Positions 46,640 to 58,708 of a stretch of DNA of 64,000 nucleotides are shown here, piece after piece. The translations under genes were made by a program, and so were the position numbers. Source of the DNA: Sciurus carolinensis (Eukaryota > Chordata > Mammalia > Rodentia > Sciuridae); NCBI RefSeq assembly GCF_902686445.1, contig NC_062214.1, positions 43,905,454 through 43,969,453 on the forward strand, given 5' to 3'. The notes under the pieces were generated by a model, which was not told the origin of the DNA, ran no database searches, and saw nothing but the letters and a program-made list of their open reading frames with translations. Position 1 is the first letter of the stretch. Every line of letters begins with the position of its first letter.

Positions 46640-47135
46640 CATTTTAGTATGAACATTTGCTAACACACATTGGAAAACAAAGAATTTTACAGTGAATACC
46701 TATAGACCCAGCACCTAGGCTCCATACTTTGCATTTTACTATGCTGGCTTTGTCACATTTGTACATGTATCCAAATAGTATCCATCCACCAATCCAGCCT
46801 ATTTTAGTGGCCTTCAAAGAAACTTGCAAAAATCAATTCATTTGCTGTCATGTACTTTAGCACGCATATCATCAACTCAAAGTTCATTATTTATTTACCT
46901 TTCATCTTTTTGTGTTCCATTTATACACAGTGAAATGCATAAGTCTTAAGTACAGCATCAATAAATTCCAACATATGACTTACACCTGTTCACCTAACTT
47001 CTATCAAGATAAAGGGCATCATAGTCCCAGGAAGTTCTCATGTACCTTTTCTCAGAAAATATCCAGTCCAGTTCACCTCTACACAGCCTCTCAATTGTTT
47101 TCTGTCACCATGGATTAGTTTATGCTTATTCTAGA
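46640..47135 (-). mobile_element. Ancient L1 (L1ME-like) fragment
   Basis: 'agtgaatacctatagacccagcacctaggctcc', 'tttactatgctggctttgtcacat', 'atccatccaccaatccagcc', 'acagtgaaatgcataagtcttaag' and 'caagataaagggcatcatagtccc' match a known old L1 3' region. Subfamily and orientation are tentative. Confidence 0.6.
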
Positions 47136-48129
47136 ACTTTATGTGCATGAGTCACGCAATATGTGCTGTTTGATGTACGCCTTCTCAGCACACAGTTTCT
47201 GAGATTCATCTGTGTTTTTTTGTGTATGAACACACACATACACAAATAAACATCTGTAATACAGATAACACATGCACTAGGATAAACTTCCCAGATAAAT
47301 GATTATGTGTTCAGTATTTTTTTTTTTTCCCCAGAAAATGCCTTGTAGACTTTGGTCACTTTTCTTAGATGCTTACTTTAGGCCAACTTTCAAAGAGACA
47401 TTTCTGGTGTCTGGAAATTTAGAACTTCAGTTGACCAAGGCAGGGAACTTAGAAAGGGCCAGTTATCCCTCAACCTTGTAATCCCCCCTTTTTCTTCCTT
47501 CTAAAATAGAATCTTGAACTTGATTCAGAAACCTTGTGTGAATAGGACGGAAGGGAGGGAGGGCCGGGAGAAAGAGGTCTTTCTGGTTCTTAAGACTTCT
47601 AATCAGTCCCACCTCTCCAGTTATAAAGTTGCACATTCAGCTATCAAAAACAGATGGAGAAGAGTAGAGGAGGTGTAGAAGGTCTGATCTGTTGAATAAA
47701 CAGCCACGTTATTCTGTTGTGGAAGCTACTTCTAGAGGTCAGAATGTCCATGTGCCCAGTTCCGGAGCCAAATCCTCATTACAATTCACAACATCAGAGA
47801 GAAAACCATTCTTTCTTCAAGCACCTTAATTCCCTAACACTGGTTAGATAAGGAAACCTGGCCCCTTGCATTGAAGTACAGGGAATTATATGTGTACGTT
47901 TTTTGGAAAGATTAAGATAGATTAAATAAGGATTTTCCCAAATATGCTCTGACCCAGAAGAACCCTTTGTTGGGTCCTAATTTGTTTCTTTGTAATTCTT
48001 TTTTTTTTTTATTTTTTTTTACGTTTACATAGGGTAATGATGTTTATTTTATTTTTCCCCTTGCCCCCACCCCTCCCACCCCTCTTTTCCCTCTACACAG
48101 TCCTTCTTTCCTTCATTCTTACCGCTCTC

Positions 48130-48167
48130 CTTAGCCTAACTCTAAACCTAACCCTAAACCTAATGCT
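48130..48167 (-). repeat. Degenerate telomere-like units in L1 3' UTR
   Basis: CCTAACTCTAAACCTAACCC and CTAAACCTAATGC units occupy the position held by CCCTAA units in the 1.1-kb copy. Confidence 0.75.
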
Positions 48168-48219
48168 AGCCCCTCCCACCCCCCATTATATGTCCTCATC
48201 CGCTTATCAGCGAGATCAT

Positions 48220-48902
48220 TCATCCTTTAGTTTTTTGAGATTGGCTTATCTCACTTAGCATGATATTCTCCAATTTTGACCATTTGCCTACAAATGCCAT
48301 AATTTTATCATTCTTCATTGCGGAGTAATATTCCATTGTATAAATATGCCACAGTTTCTTTATCCATTCATCAACTGAAGGGCATCTAGGTTGGTTCCAC
48401 AATCTGGCTATGGTGAATTGAGCAGCAATGAACATTGATGTGGCTGTATCTCTGTAGTATGCTGATTTTAAGTCCTTTGGGTATAGGCCAAGGAGTGGGA
48501 TAGCTGGGTCAAATGGTGTTTCCATTCCAAGCTTTCTGAGGAATCTCCACACTGCTTTCCAGAGTGGCTGCACTAATTTGCAACCCCACCAGCAATGTAT
48601 GAGTGTTCCTTTTTCACCACATCCTCGCCAACACCTATTGTTGCTTGTATTCTTGATAATCGCCATTCTAATTGGGGTGAGATGAAATCTTAGGGTAGTT
48701 TTGATTTGCATTTCCCTTATTACTAGGGATGTTGAACATTTTTTCATATATCTGGTGATTACTTGTACATCTTCTTCTGTGAAGTGTCTGTTCATTTCCT
48801 TAGCCCATTTGTTGATTGGATTATTTGTATTCTTCGTGTAGAGTTTTTTGAGTTCTTTATAGATTCTGGAAATTAGCGCTCTATCTGAGGTATGGTTGGC
48901 AA
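48220..48902 (-). pseudogene. L1 ORF2 protein C-terminal fragment (5'-truncated)
   Basis: About 227 codons are open from the truncation point; the first Met lies at 48795 and leaves 191 codons. Translation gives the C-terminal region of LINE-1 ORF2p. It includes the Cys-rich motif C-x3-C-x7-H-x4-C (residues [18 protein letters not shown]) and the conserved [20 protein letters not shown] block, ending at SQKTKG before a stop. Endonuclease and reverse transcriptase domains are absent, so it cannot retrotranspose. The open frame implies a fairly recent insertion. Confidence 0.9.
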
Positions 48903-48917
48903 AGATATTCTTTTTTT

Positions 48918-50431
48918 AAATTCCCTGACAGGGTGATTTTGAGTAGGTCATTTAAGATGCATAAATGACATGTTTAATAGTAGTACACCTTTGTGACCAT
49001 AAATATGTTGTTGTGTCCATCAAGTACCTTAACTTAATTTTGGTTCTCTTAGAACCAAATGCCAAACAAGGATTTGAGTGTGTTTTGTTTATTTAGGAGG
49101 TGACCCCAGGAAACACGGATAGGGTGTAGGGAAGTGAGATTGGAAAGAAAAAATATAGTGCCCAATACATGGTTACCTGGTTGCCACCATGGGAAAATGG
49201 GCTTGATTTGCCAGGGAACCCCTGGATACAGTGGAAAACACATACTTCAGAATTCTCCCACCATGAGGCAAGGGAGCTGGGGCATTTATACATCAACGTC
49301 CATCAGTCATTGACTGGGGACTGCTCCAAGGGGTGTCAAAGCCCTGGCATGTCTAGCCTGCCGTCATGAGGTGGAGCAGTGCCCATGACCAGAGGCAGCC
49401 CTCAGGTAAAGGAGTACAGGAGCTGGTGGTTGGAAGTTGAGCCAGTGTGTCCCAGAGAGCTGAGGGTGAGGGGAGGTGAGTCAAGTACCTGTAACCATTG
49501 CTAAACTCTTCCCTTCCCAACATTTCTGAATAAGTTGGAAGACTCACCCTAATCCAGAAGACCACTTAGCATCTCTTCCCTTCCTCTGCATGTATATGTG
49601 TTCATCTTGCTAAGTACAGGTGCTCAGATTCATCCCATTAGTTTTCACTACCTCATAACATGTTTGTAGAAGTGCTGACAGCTTGACAAGCAGCGGGCTT
49701 GGGTTTGTGGGAGAGAGGGGGCTTCGGTGAACACCAGGAAACATTCCTTCCTTCTTTTTTCATCTTTTGCCACCTCTGTCCATGCCCTTGAACTTCCAGC
49801 GACCCCAGGGAAGCTCAAAATATGTCAAAATTTCAAAAAGGAAAGCAATAAGAAAATCATACTCTCTTTCTGCTTCTTCTGCAAGAAAATAAAGTCTTTG
49901 CTCCCAAGGGCCTCCTTACTAGGGCAGAATTTTTTACATTATAATCCATGAAGGTAAAAGAGTTATTTCTAGAAGTGTTTCTAGATCCTGGACCTGAGAT
50001 TTATATGAACTCACAAGGCTCCATTTGAAGTGGGGAAGTGTTGTCACCACAAATGTGTAACCAGTCTCATAGTCTTTGGCACATTTGTGATTTTAGGGGT
50101 ATTCATGAGCTTTTCTGGCTCTGGAGTTAAAAGCAAATAGAATCATGCCTTTAGGTAACTGTTTAATCCCTCACTGGGCTCTACCTCATGTGAAATGGAA
50201 TTCGTATTTCAAACTAAATCAGCCTTCAAAATGAGTTGATATGTTAACACCTCCATGATTTTGTATTTTGAGAGCTCACCAAATGTGAGACACATCTAGG
50301 TTAGTGATTCTCTTGAGCCCAGAGTTTGGCACAGTGGGAGGGAATCCCCATGCTGGAACGTGATGTATAGATCCCTTGAGGTGGTAGAGTGGAGGATTGT
50401 ACCTCCTTGTGTTCTAAATCATGCTCACAAA
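48918..50431. other. Intronic stretch, nothing recognised
   Basis: Only short chance frames and no repeats I recognise. Confidence 0.5.
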
Positions 50432-50913
50432 TGCTGTGATGGTTTTCTCAACATGAAGTGGCTCTAATTCCCTTCTCCTTGAATATGATTGGCCTTTACG
50501 ATTCACTTCTGATGGATAGAATGTGACAGAAGTTGTGTGTCTTCCAAAGCTGAGTCACAAAAGACAATACAGCTTAACCCAGCTCTCTCTTGAAATGGTT
50601 ATGCTTGGAACCTGGCTGCCATGCTGGGAGGAAGCCCAGACCGCAGGGAAAGCCACGTGACAGTGCTCTTAGAAGCAGCCCAGCTGACAGCCAGCTTGAC
50701 ACCTGATCATGTGAGTGAAGACGCCTTCTGGATGGCCCCAGCCTCTACTACCACCTGATTACAGCTACCTCAGAGACCCTGAATGAGAACTGCACAAATG
50801 ACCCCAGGCACTTCCAGAGCCAGGAGAGCTAATAACAAAAAAGGATTGTTGCTATTTCATGCTGCCAACTTGGGTTGGTGTGTTATGTTGCCATAGTGAC
50901 TGAATACACATAC
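50432..50913 (+). mobile_element. MLT1-like LTR, older subfamily
   Basis: 'cttggaacctggctgccatgctgggaggaagcccagaccgcagggaaagccacgtgac', 'gctgacagccagcttgacacctgatcatgtgagtgaagacgcc' and 'caacttgggttggtgtgttatgttgcc' follow MLT1 order. Confidence 0.82.
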
Positions 50914-52973
50914 ACTAATTGTCACGCAGCTGAAGAGACTCAGGGGGCCGGTGAAGAATCTCCACTGTCCATCACACACTTCCTTCCCCTGGTGCAGTGA
51001 CTGACCCACTTCTTGCTTCCTAGGAAGTCAGTGTCAGGAGAAGAGACAAGAAGGGGCATCTCTGAATCCAAGGCTCCAGCTTGCTGCTGAGGTTTGTGGC
51101 CTAGAGATGGAAGTGAGGTTTCCAGCTGTTTTGAGCTTCCCAGGTTGGGGATTGAAGGCTTGGCTACAAGGAACTGCTACCTTCCCCCCCTGCAGGCAGC
51201 CTCACAGCAGTGCCAACAACTGTGGAAAGAGTCCTCCACATTGTTCCATGCTCTGGGATTTCGTCCTGTGCTGGATACCAAACTTGAATTTTGGCTATGA
51301 GCTCTATAATAGCCTTGGTCCTCAGGAAGTAGCCAACTGCAGGGTGCAAGGCAGTGGCTTCAGGGTCCCTTCCAATGCTTCAGTCCTGTGGAAGGCATCC
51401 AGGGTCTTTTCTCTCCCTTCCTCCTCGGCACCTCTCCCTGTTCGGTTCAGGATTGGATCTGCCATTTATTCTCTGGCTTTTGGGGAGAAATGTTGAAATG
51501 CAGGTGGATGAACTTTGAAAATCTGAAAAGGTATTGCAGAAAAGGAAGCCACTCTTAAGGGATTAATGAGCATTTACCAGGTAGGAGAGAAGCAGCAAAC
51601 CTTAGAAGCTCTTTTATTTCCTCTTAGTATAAGTTAGTGTTATAAACTCTCAACACTCAGAAACTTAAAAATTCACTTGGACCAGCAAGCCATGTAATGC
51701 CTGAATTCCTTTGTAGCATCACTATGAAGTGCTGTTTTGTCACATCCTTGGATATCTTCACTGATGGGGAGCTCACTCCTCACCTCCTTTCAGAGACTTT
51801 GTAATTCCTGGGCAACTGGGGTTATTAAAATGGCCTTTGTTGTGGAAATCAGCCATTTTTCTTTTAGTCATCATTTTGAATTTTTAAAATAAATTACAAT
51901 CCTTTTCCACATGGCATACTTTTGAGGTCAGCTCTTAATTTCTTCCTTGTTTAGGTTCCCCTCTCTTCAGTAATTTGGCTGTCTCTTTCTGTGACATGGT
52001 TTAGAGACCTCCAGCACCATCACTGTTGACAGGCCAAACATTCCTCTCTTTTTCAACTCTTAAAAATCAACCTCCTGTTAATATGTTTGAACCATATGTG
52101 AAGAAATTGGAGCTGATTCAATCCATGCTCAGCTGTGAGAGGCAATGTTTCCAGATGCAAACTCAGCAGTCCTACATGAGAACTTAATTCCGTAGGTTCT
52201 TTACAGGAACAAGGTAAAGGAATTTCTTGTCAAGTGTCTTATTGGAGTTGGGGGTAGCTCTAGCTTAGCTCTTAGCTCTACCTGCAGTGTTTCCTTAATT
52301 CTGGTAATGGGCCATGAGTCAGACATTCCAGGAGCACCCCATGAGGGCAGAGCTGAGTGGAAGTTGAAACCTGTCCATGCCTAAGTGCTCCTTGTATTTC
52401 CCCTTACAGCCCCAGCCCACGCAGGGCTTATCACCAGCAGGGCAAAAGATTGGTACTTGTCAAAATAATGCATCCACTTGAGATTCTCTCCTGAAGTTCG
52501 GCTTAGGGAGGAGTGAGATTCATAGTGAGATATTTTGGGGATGGGCCCCAATCCTAAACATGAAATTCATCTGTTTCATATACATCAAATATACAGAGAC
52601 TGGAGGTATGTTTATGCATTTTTTACTCAAAGTTTTTGAGATTATGTGTATACTCTTAATTCATCTTAACATTTAGGTAGTATTCTATTATATCACTTGA
52701 TTACCATTTATTTATCCACCCCTCAGTAGTAAACATGTAAGTTGTCAGTGTCCTGCTGCCAGCGATTAGTGTATCATCACCTAATTTTTCAAGAAGGGAA
52801 ATTTGGAGCCAGCAGGTAAATAACCTAAGTTGTCACAGTTCTAGTGGTTCAGACAACCAGAGATTGATCCTCTAACTTCTATCTCAAGCTAGTGATCCTT
52901 TTCACTATTCCATAATTGTCTCCCTTCAGGAAAGGAGACAAGTTACAGGAAATATTGGATAGTTTCATCTTTT
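50914..52973. other. Intronic stretch, mostly unrecognised
   Basis: A 129-codon frame at 51107-51496 has no splice signals or homology I recognise. The stretch 52575-52770 ('tagtattctattatatcacttgattaccatttatttatcc') may be an old L1/HAL1 remnant. Confidence 0.45.
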
Positions 52974-53009
52974 AAAACCTGCAGGATTAAAAAAAAAAAA
53001 CCTGCAGGA
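52974..53009. repeat. Duplicated 13-mer flanking a short A tract
   Basis: AAAACCTGCAGGA at 52974-52986 and again at 52997-53009 flank TTAAAAAAAA. This has the structure expected of a target duplication around a tail-only retroinsertion. Confidence 0.8.
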
Positions 53010-53339
53010 AGGGAAAGGACTACTTTTAGAGTTGACTGTTAATGTTTTATACAAAAGAAGGTCACCGTCATGTATCTCAAGCGAGAGAACAGAATTTGTG
53101 TGTGATAGGGGAGTTACACATGATGTTGGGTCTTGCCATCTCTGTTGTCACCTTTAGGTATGGACAACACTGTCACCAAGTCTCTTACCTGGTAAAAGAG
53201 ACTGATCATTTTTTTCCCTTATTCTTCTTTAAACTTCATGGCTTCAAGTTACATTAAACCAAATTTCACATATATATCAAAAGATGGTCTAATTTTTGTG
53301 ATGATGAAGACCTTTTTTTCCCTTCTTAAAGTATGAGAA

Positions 53340-53465
53340 GGTCCTTAAGCCACCTGGCTCTGTGACTTCTCATTGAGAGGCCTGGGGGCAATTAGTATCA
53401 TTTCCTAAGTTTCAGTTTCCTCATCTTTGGAAGATGATGTTGATACATTGAGAAGCACAAGTCTT
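53340..53465 (+). mobile_element. MIR-like fragment
   Basis: 'cacctggctctgtgacttctc', 'tttcctaagtttcagtttcctcatctttggaagatgatg' follow MIR order. Confidence 0.6.
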
Positions 53466-54648
53466 GGGGCTTCTTAGTTGCAGGGACCCTTCCAAGACCT
53501 TCTGTCTAATTTCCTATTAATAATTTTGTTGGCTCTTTCATAAAGAAGGTCCCCTGTCTCCTGACCCACAAGCCCTGGGTCCATTTCCTTTTATGTGAGC
53601 TTTCAAGGAAGTTGCACACTTTCACATACCTGTTACATCATTAATGCACATTGTTAGCCATTGTTGGGGTAATTATTTAACTGGAAACCTGCACAAAGAA
53701 TAGATTTGGGGGTCATTCAGGGGCTGTTATGGTAAGTTTATTCTCCCATTCTGCAGAATACAGATTTCTTAGAGTCTTTATCTTGATGGACATGAGGGGA
53801 AGACCAGAGGTACCTATCTCTGCCCACCTGCTATCATAGATTCTTGGTAATGTAATAAACAAAAATCCCATTCATTCCTTATGAGCCTTCTACCTGTTAT
53901 CTTTCCACTGTTTTGCATCATCCAGTTGCCCTGAGTGGTCCAGGGCCCAAGCTTCCAGGGTGAGACAGGTAGTCAGCAAGCCAAGGACACAGTGAGGTTC
54001 TGAACTATCTACTCTTATGCTTTTTTTCTTCTTAATAATCTGAATATGAAAATTTCTCAACTTAGAGTCAATGGCAAAGAAAGCATATGAGAAAATGCTC
54101 ATTACAAACAAAAGCAGAGAAAAAACTTGTTTTTTAGAAAAGATGGTATTGTGAAAGAGAGGGCAGTAGTGATGAAGAGTTTATTCTTGGGCATCTTCAA
54201 AGCCTGACTGCTTAAATAATCAACACCCTGAAAACTTGGACCAGGATATTTTGACTCTGAGTTTTAAGACCTGATGGGTTATTATTTTTTTTTCTTTCCT
54301 TCTTGAATGCAAAGTGACAGTTGTGCTTCTAAATTAAATTCTTCCTTTTGACTGCTTGGAATATTTGTTCACAAAAGACCCATGTGGGTTGCTAGCAGCT
54401 CCCTATGGAGGACCAACATAACCATGAACTATCACATCCCTGGGGATGAATGGTCCCTTGGGCCTCAAAGGGTTAGTGTCTCTTGGATGTTGCCTTTCTT
54501 ATTGTGCAGTTTTATATTTTTTCCCTCAGAGTTAGTTTCCTTGACATCGTTACTCAGCCTCTCTGGTGGTCCCCTAATTTTCTTAGGCGATCCTTAACAA
54601 TGACTCTTTCGTGAGGAAATGTTTTCTTTGTAGTTCTGAAAGCTGTTT
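53466..54648. other. Intronic stretch, nothing recognised
   Basis: No repeat or exon signal was recognised. Confidence 0.5.
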
Positions 54649-55035
54649 GTGTCATTCAACTTTCCATTACTATGACAAAATACCTGAGATAATCAGCTTA
54701 GAAGGAAGAAAGGTTTATTTTGGCTCCAGTTTCAGATGTTTCAGTATATGGTCACTTGGCTCTGTTACTTTTGGGCCTGTGATGGCACTGTACATCATGG
54801 TGAGGAGTGTGTGGCAGAGGAAGTTCCCTCCCTCATGGGGGCCAGCAAAGAGATAGAGGAAGAAGAGGGTCCAGGCTCTCAGTATCATTTTGAAGGTCAT
54901 CCCCTCAGTGACCTAACTTCCTTGCACTAGGCCTCACCTCCTGAAGATTCCTCTATCTCCCAATAGTGCCAGAGGCTAGCGACCAAGCTTTCAACCATGG
55001 ACCTTCGGGAAACATTCAAGATCCAAACCATAGCA
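54649..55035 (-). mobile_element. MaLR-type solo LTR (MST/ORR1-like)
   Basis: From 'tgtgtcattcaactttccattactatgacaaaatacctgag' through 'ggtttattttggctccagtttcag' and 'gtgacctaacttccttgcactaggcc' to 'agatccaaaccatagca', a complete reversed MaLR LTR. Confidence 0.9.
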
Positions 55036-55629
55036 TGATTTATGAAATCTTTCAATTCTCACATCTTTGAATACCTACTCAGCACTCACCATGCCCTGAG
55101 GAGCTACATTATTTGTAATTGAGGTACCTGAACTACTGGAGGGTAAAGAATTTGTTGAAGGTGTCCTCAGGCCTTGGCATCCACTCTTAATCTGTGAATG
55201 CTTGGACCTCCATTCTTGGCCTTGCTTGATTGTGTATACATTGGATGTTTTACTAGGCTGACTTGTGGAAATAAAAATTATCCCATGCAACACGGCCTAG
55301 GGGTTGCTTTTTCTGGTGGAGATGCTGCCTGATGACCCTTCACTGACCCTTTGTCTGAGTGAGATCTAAGTCTTCTAAGGATTTGAGACACTCTGAGCCT
55401 TCTTCAGGCTCTGGCTGTTCTCTGCCCTGTTGAGTATTTTGATTGAAGTGGGGGGGGGTGGTAGAATTGTGGATAAGAATTTAAAAGGCAATTTGGTATA
55501 GAAATGCACTGATCTGGGATTCTGAAGCCTAACTCCTGGTCATAGCCTCTCCATTAACCAGTTAGAGGGGAGCATTAGTCCACTCTCCCAAAATGAGAAT
55601 ATGATTTCTCTTCTATTTTTGCAAGACCC

Positions 55630-55942
55630 CCAGAAGCATGAACCAAAATGGAGGGAGGTAGGGAAAGGGGAAGCACTGGGGAATGAAGTTGACCAAATTA
55701 TGCTCTGTACATGTATGAAATATGTATTGCATTCCAATTTTATATATATTTCACCAATTAAAAATTGAAAAAATAAATAGAGGGAAGACCAATAGAGTAG
55801 AGAAGGGATCAGGGAGAGAGAGGAGGGTAGGGAAAGAGGAAGTACTAGGGATTGAAATGAAGAAAACCTTTTATATGTTTTCATGGATATGTCAAATGAA
55901 CCCCACTATTATGTATAAATATAATACCCTAAAACAAAAAGA
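55630..55942 (+). mobile_element. L1 3' UTR with two tandem 3'-end units
   Basis: Two successive polypurine blocks (about 55650-55672 and 55795-55848) are each followed by an 'actgggga/tagggattgaa' phrase and a similar 3' stretch. The second copy ends 'caaatgaaccccactattatgtataaatataat'. It is the plus-strand counterpart of the 10.4-10.8 kb element. Confidence 0.7.
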
Positions 55943-56428
55943 TCACTTTCTAATTGATATATTTAAAAGTGAGGATAAACTACCTTACTATGTTATTATG
56001 AGTAAATTGGACAATATTTGTAATTGTGCCTAGTATTTAATTGTACCAGGTATACATGAAATGCTCATTCAGTTGACACCCTCTTGTGAAATCAGGTTTT
56101 GGGATGTGAAATGCATAGATAAATAAGATGATCTTTATGGCTCCTGCTAGTGATAAAAGGGAATGATTTTATTTTGTAATAGAAGACATAAAATCTGTCG
56201 TAATATAGTTGATGAGCTGTGTAGCTGAGATAGAATTTAAGAAAAGAAGACATCTTGTGTGTAAAACCTTTTGCAAAGTAATATTCAGGTTGGGAGACTC
56301 CCTGAGGTAAGGTCTTTGTCTAGTATGTTTCTTGCTCTTTCCCCAGATCATGGTACAGAGTGGCCTCCAATGAACTGTTTGGTGAATGAACGAATGAATA
56401 GGAGTATATTATTTACTTATTTATTTAA

Positions 56429-56616
56429 GTACTGGGGATTGAACCCAGGGGCACTTAACCATTGAGCCATATCCCAAGCCCTTCTTATTTTTTATACAGA
56501 GACGGGTCTTGCTGAGTTGCCTAGGGCCTCACTAAGATGCTGAGGCCATACTCAAACTCCTGTCTCAGCCTCCAGAACCACTGGGATTAGTAGGCATGCT
56601 GTACCACTCCTGGCCA
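56429..56616 (-). mobile_element. B1-dID dimeric SINE
   Basis: Minus-strand ID half ('gtactggggattgaacccagg', 'ccattgagccatatccc') plus linker and B1 half ('cctagggcctcactaagatgctgaggcc', 'gcctccagaaccactgggatta'). Confidence 0.9.
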
Positions 56617-57044
56617 GAATTATTATCATTTAGAGAGGACATGAGACGCTGGCATCCATAGGTCCTCAGAGGTGGAATGAGAAATACTTAGGAACAGTGG
56701 AGGGCAGATCTGTGGATGAAGAACTGACTTTTAGGGGTAGGGACTGTCAGCCAAATAGTGCCAAATTCCCTGTTCATTTGCCACGTATGGTGGCTGAGGC
56801 TTATTGAGATAGATTTCATACTTGATGCACTCTGCAAACCTTTATTAGGCCATTTTTTATTATTTACTTTTTATTAAAGTATCTGAAATCAGTGTGTCAT
56901 TTACAACTCAGGATGGAGAAATATTAAACAGGGTTGCAGTCGGGCTTTATTTCATTGTTGAGGAGCCTGCATTATGACTTAAGTACCTCATTTATCTGGC
57001 ACCATGGAGAAATCGTTTCCGCCTAAGTGGCTGTTGCTGATAAT

Positions 57045-57110
57045 GCAGTTCCTTGCACATCTAGGAACTCAAAAAATGTTGGTTGAATGTGGCTGAATGA
57101 ACGAAATGAA
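57045..57110 (+). mobile_element. L2 3'-end fragment
   Basis: 'cacatctaggaactcaaaaaatgttggttgaatgtggctgaatgaa' matches the well-known LINE-2 3' terminus. Confidence 0.6.
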
Positions 57111-57639
57111 ACATCTCTTCAAATGCCAGACCATTTGAAAAAGTGATAAGCGTTTGATTGATATCTTTCTAAAAGTAAATTCTGTACATTCTTGCTTCCT
57201 GAGTCACAGTACACTGAATGTGGATTTGACTTTTCTCCTGATAAACTGAAACCATGGTTTTGGTGGGTACATATGTTTTTGTGCCATTTTATAATCCCAT
57301 CATTTTATTGCCACTGAGCCTACTGCTGTCACTTCTGCTACTTCCTATGTCTTGCCTTCAAAATTTTCACATCCTCCAAACTTCTAAACATCCACCCTGA
57401 TAGTAGAGATTATGGGAAGAACATGAGACAAGACTTGAAATCTGGACTGTCCCATTTTCTTGGTCAGGTTTCCTAAACTTTGAATATGTGGGTTTCCATA
57501 TCTCTCAGATGTTTGACCTGATAGTATGGCTAGTAAATAAAATTAACAAAGTGTACCAAGGGGCTGAGGAGGTGGCTAGCACATTCTTAGCACATTCTCT
57601 AGCCTCCTGATACTGATTGTGGCCCAGGGATTATCAGCT

Positions 57640-57836
57640 TCGCCTGAGAGCACTTTAATCCCAGTGACTCAGGAGGCTGAGATAGGAGCTTGGCAAGTTG
57701 GATGCCAGCCTCAGCAGTTTATGGAGACCCTGTCTCAAAAAAAAAAAAAAAAAAAGTTAAAAAGGGCTGGGAATGTAGCTAAGCAGTAAAGCACCCTTGG
57801 ATTCAATTCCTACTACCAAAAAAAAAAAAAAAAAAA
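57640..57836 (+). mobile_element. B1-dID dimeric SINE, eroded 5' end, splitting a MER5A relic
   Basis: B1 half ('ttaatcccagtgactcaggaggctgagatagg') with poly(A)20, then ID half ('gggctgggaatgtagctaagcag') with a second poly(A). MER5A-like sequence lies after it (57847-57925) and possibly before it (about 57605-57638). Confidence 0.85.
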
Positions 57837-57846
57837 TGCACATATA

Positions 57847-57925
57847 TAGGCCCCAGCCCACCCAGAGCAACTGAATCACAATCTATATATTAATGAGCTC
57901 CCCAGGTGGTTTCTGTATACCTTGA
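57847..57925. mobile_element. MER5A-like hAT relic
   Basis: 'gcaactgaatcacaatctatat...taatgagctccccaggtggtttctgtatacc' matches one end of MER5A. Confidence 0.6.
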
Positions 57926-58584
57926 ACTTAGAACTTCTCTTTCCTTTTGGGGAGAAAAAACAATATGCCAACTTCAGATAGTCAAGGCCTTCAGCTTTAT
58001 GGAGCAGGCAGAGTTCTAAGCATCATGAGGAGTGGTCTTCAAAAAGATAATTGAAGATTTTTGCTGGATTCTCTGTTGTAGGAGGGTTGAGATAGCCCTT
58101 CATGTTTCCTTCCTTATTCATACACATGTAGATGAGGAATCATCATGTGAAGATAAGGAACTCCCTAATCTTCCTAGGAAAGTTGGACTTACTGCCTATA
58201 CCCCTTGTACTGTGTGCCCCTGGGGCAAATCTGGATCACTGGGCAAGAACAGGGTGGCAGAACATCATGCTCACTCTGGTACAGGTGTCCAGCCTACCTG
58301 ATCCCGCACAGAAGGGAGAGTCCAGCAGGAACTAAAGAGACTTTTATTTTGTAATACATTTTGCATTTTGTTTTGAGCAGAGCCAAGCTTGACATTGGCG
58401 GCAGACGTGGAGGCACCCAGCCTGTTTGTTGATGGAGGAGCTAGTTCCACCTCTTGGCTACCTTATCTAGGTGTCTTGACATCTCATCACTCATTTCTCA
58501 ATATCTTACTTTCACAGTGCCCCATCTGACGTCTTTCCTCCATATTCTAGACTCTTGCTACTGAGAGTATGGCATGGCGTGGCT

Positions 58585-58708
58585 AGGAGCTTATTGTCCA
58601 TGCAGAAGCTCAGGTTATACCTGGACCCACAGAAGCAGAAAGTGAATTTCAAAAGTTCCCAGATGACCCTGTGCACAGCAGACTTTGAGAAGTGCTGGAT
58701 TCCTGTGT
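58585..58708. mobile_element. MER5A-like hAT relic
   Basis: 'gcttattgtccatgcagaagctcagg...agcagactttgagaagtgctggattc' follows MER5A order, strongly diverged. Confidence 0.5.

Larger units (their letters stand above)
48006..48906 (-). mobile_element. L1, 0.9 kb 3' portion with intact ORF2 C-terminus
   Basis: Poly(A) on the minus strand, a short 3' UTR with degenerate CCTAAC units, then uninterrupted ORF2. It is flanked by ATTCTTTTTTT at 47995-48005 and 48907-48917 (a T-rich, hence weak, target duplication). The terminal roughly 95 bp present in other copies (for example 901-985) is missing. Confidence 0.92.

Noticed and set aside
47995..48005. Strong target-site duplication for the 48-kb L1
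   Set aside because: It matches 48907-48917, but seven of the 11 bases are T, so the match is only weak support.
48220..48902. Active reverse transcriptase gene
   Set aside because: Only the ORF2 C-terminus is present; endonuclease and RT domains are missing.
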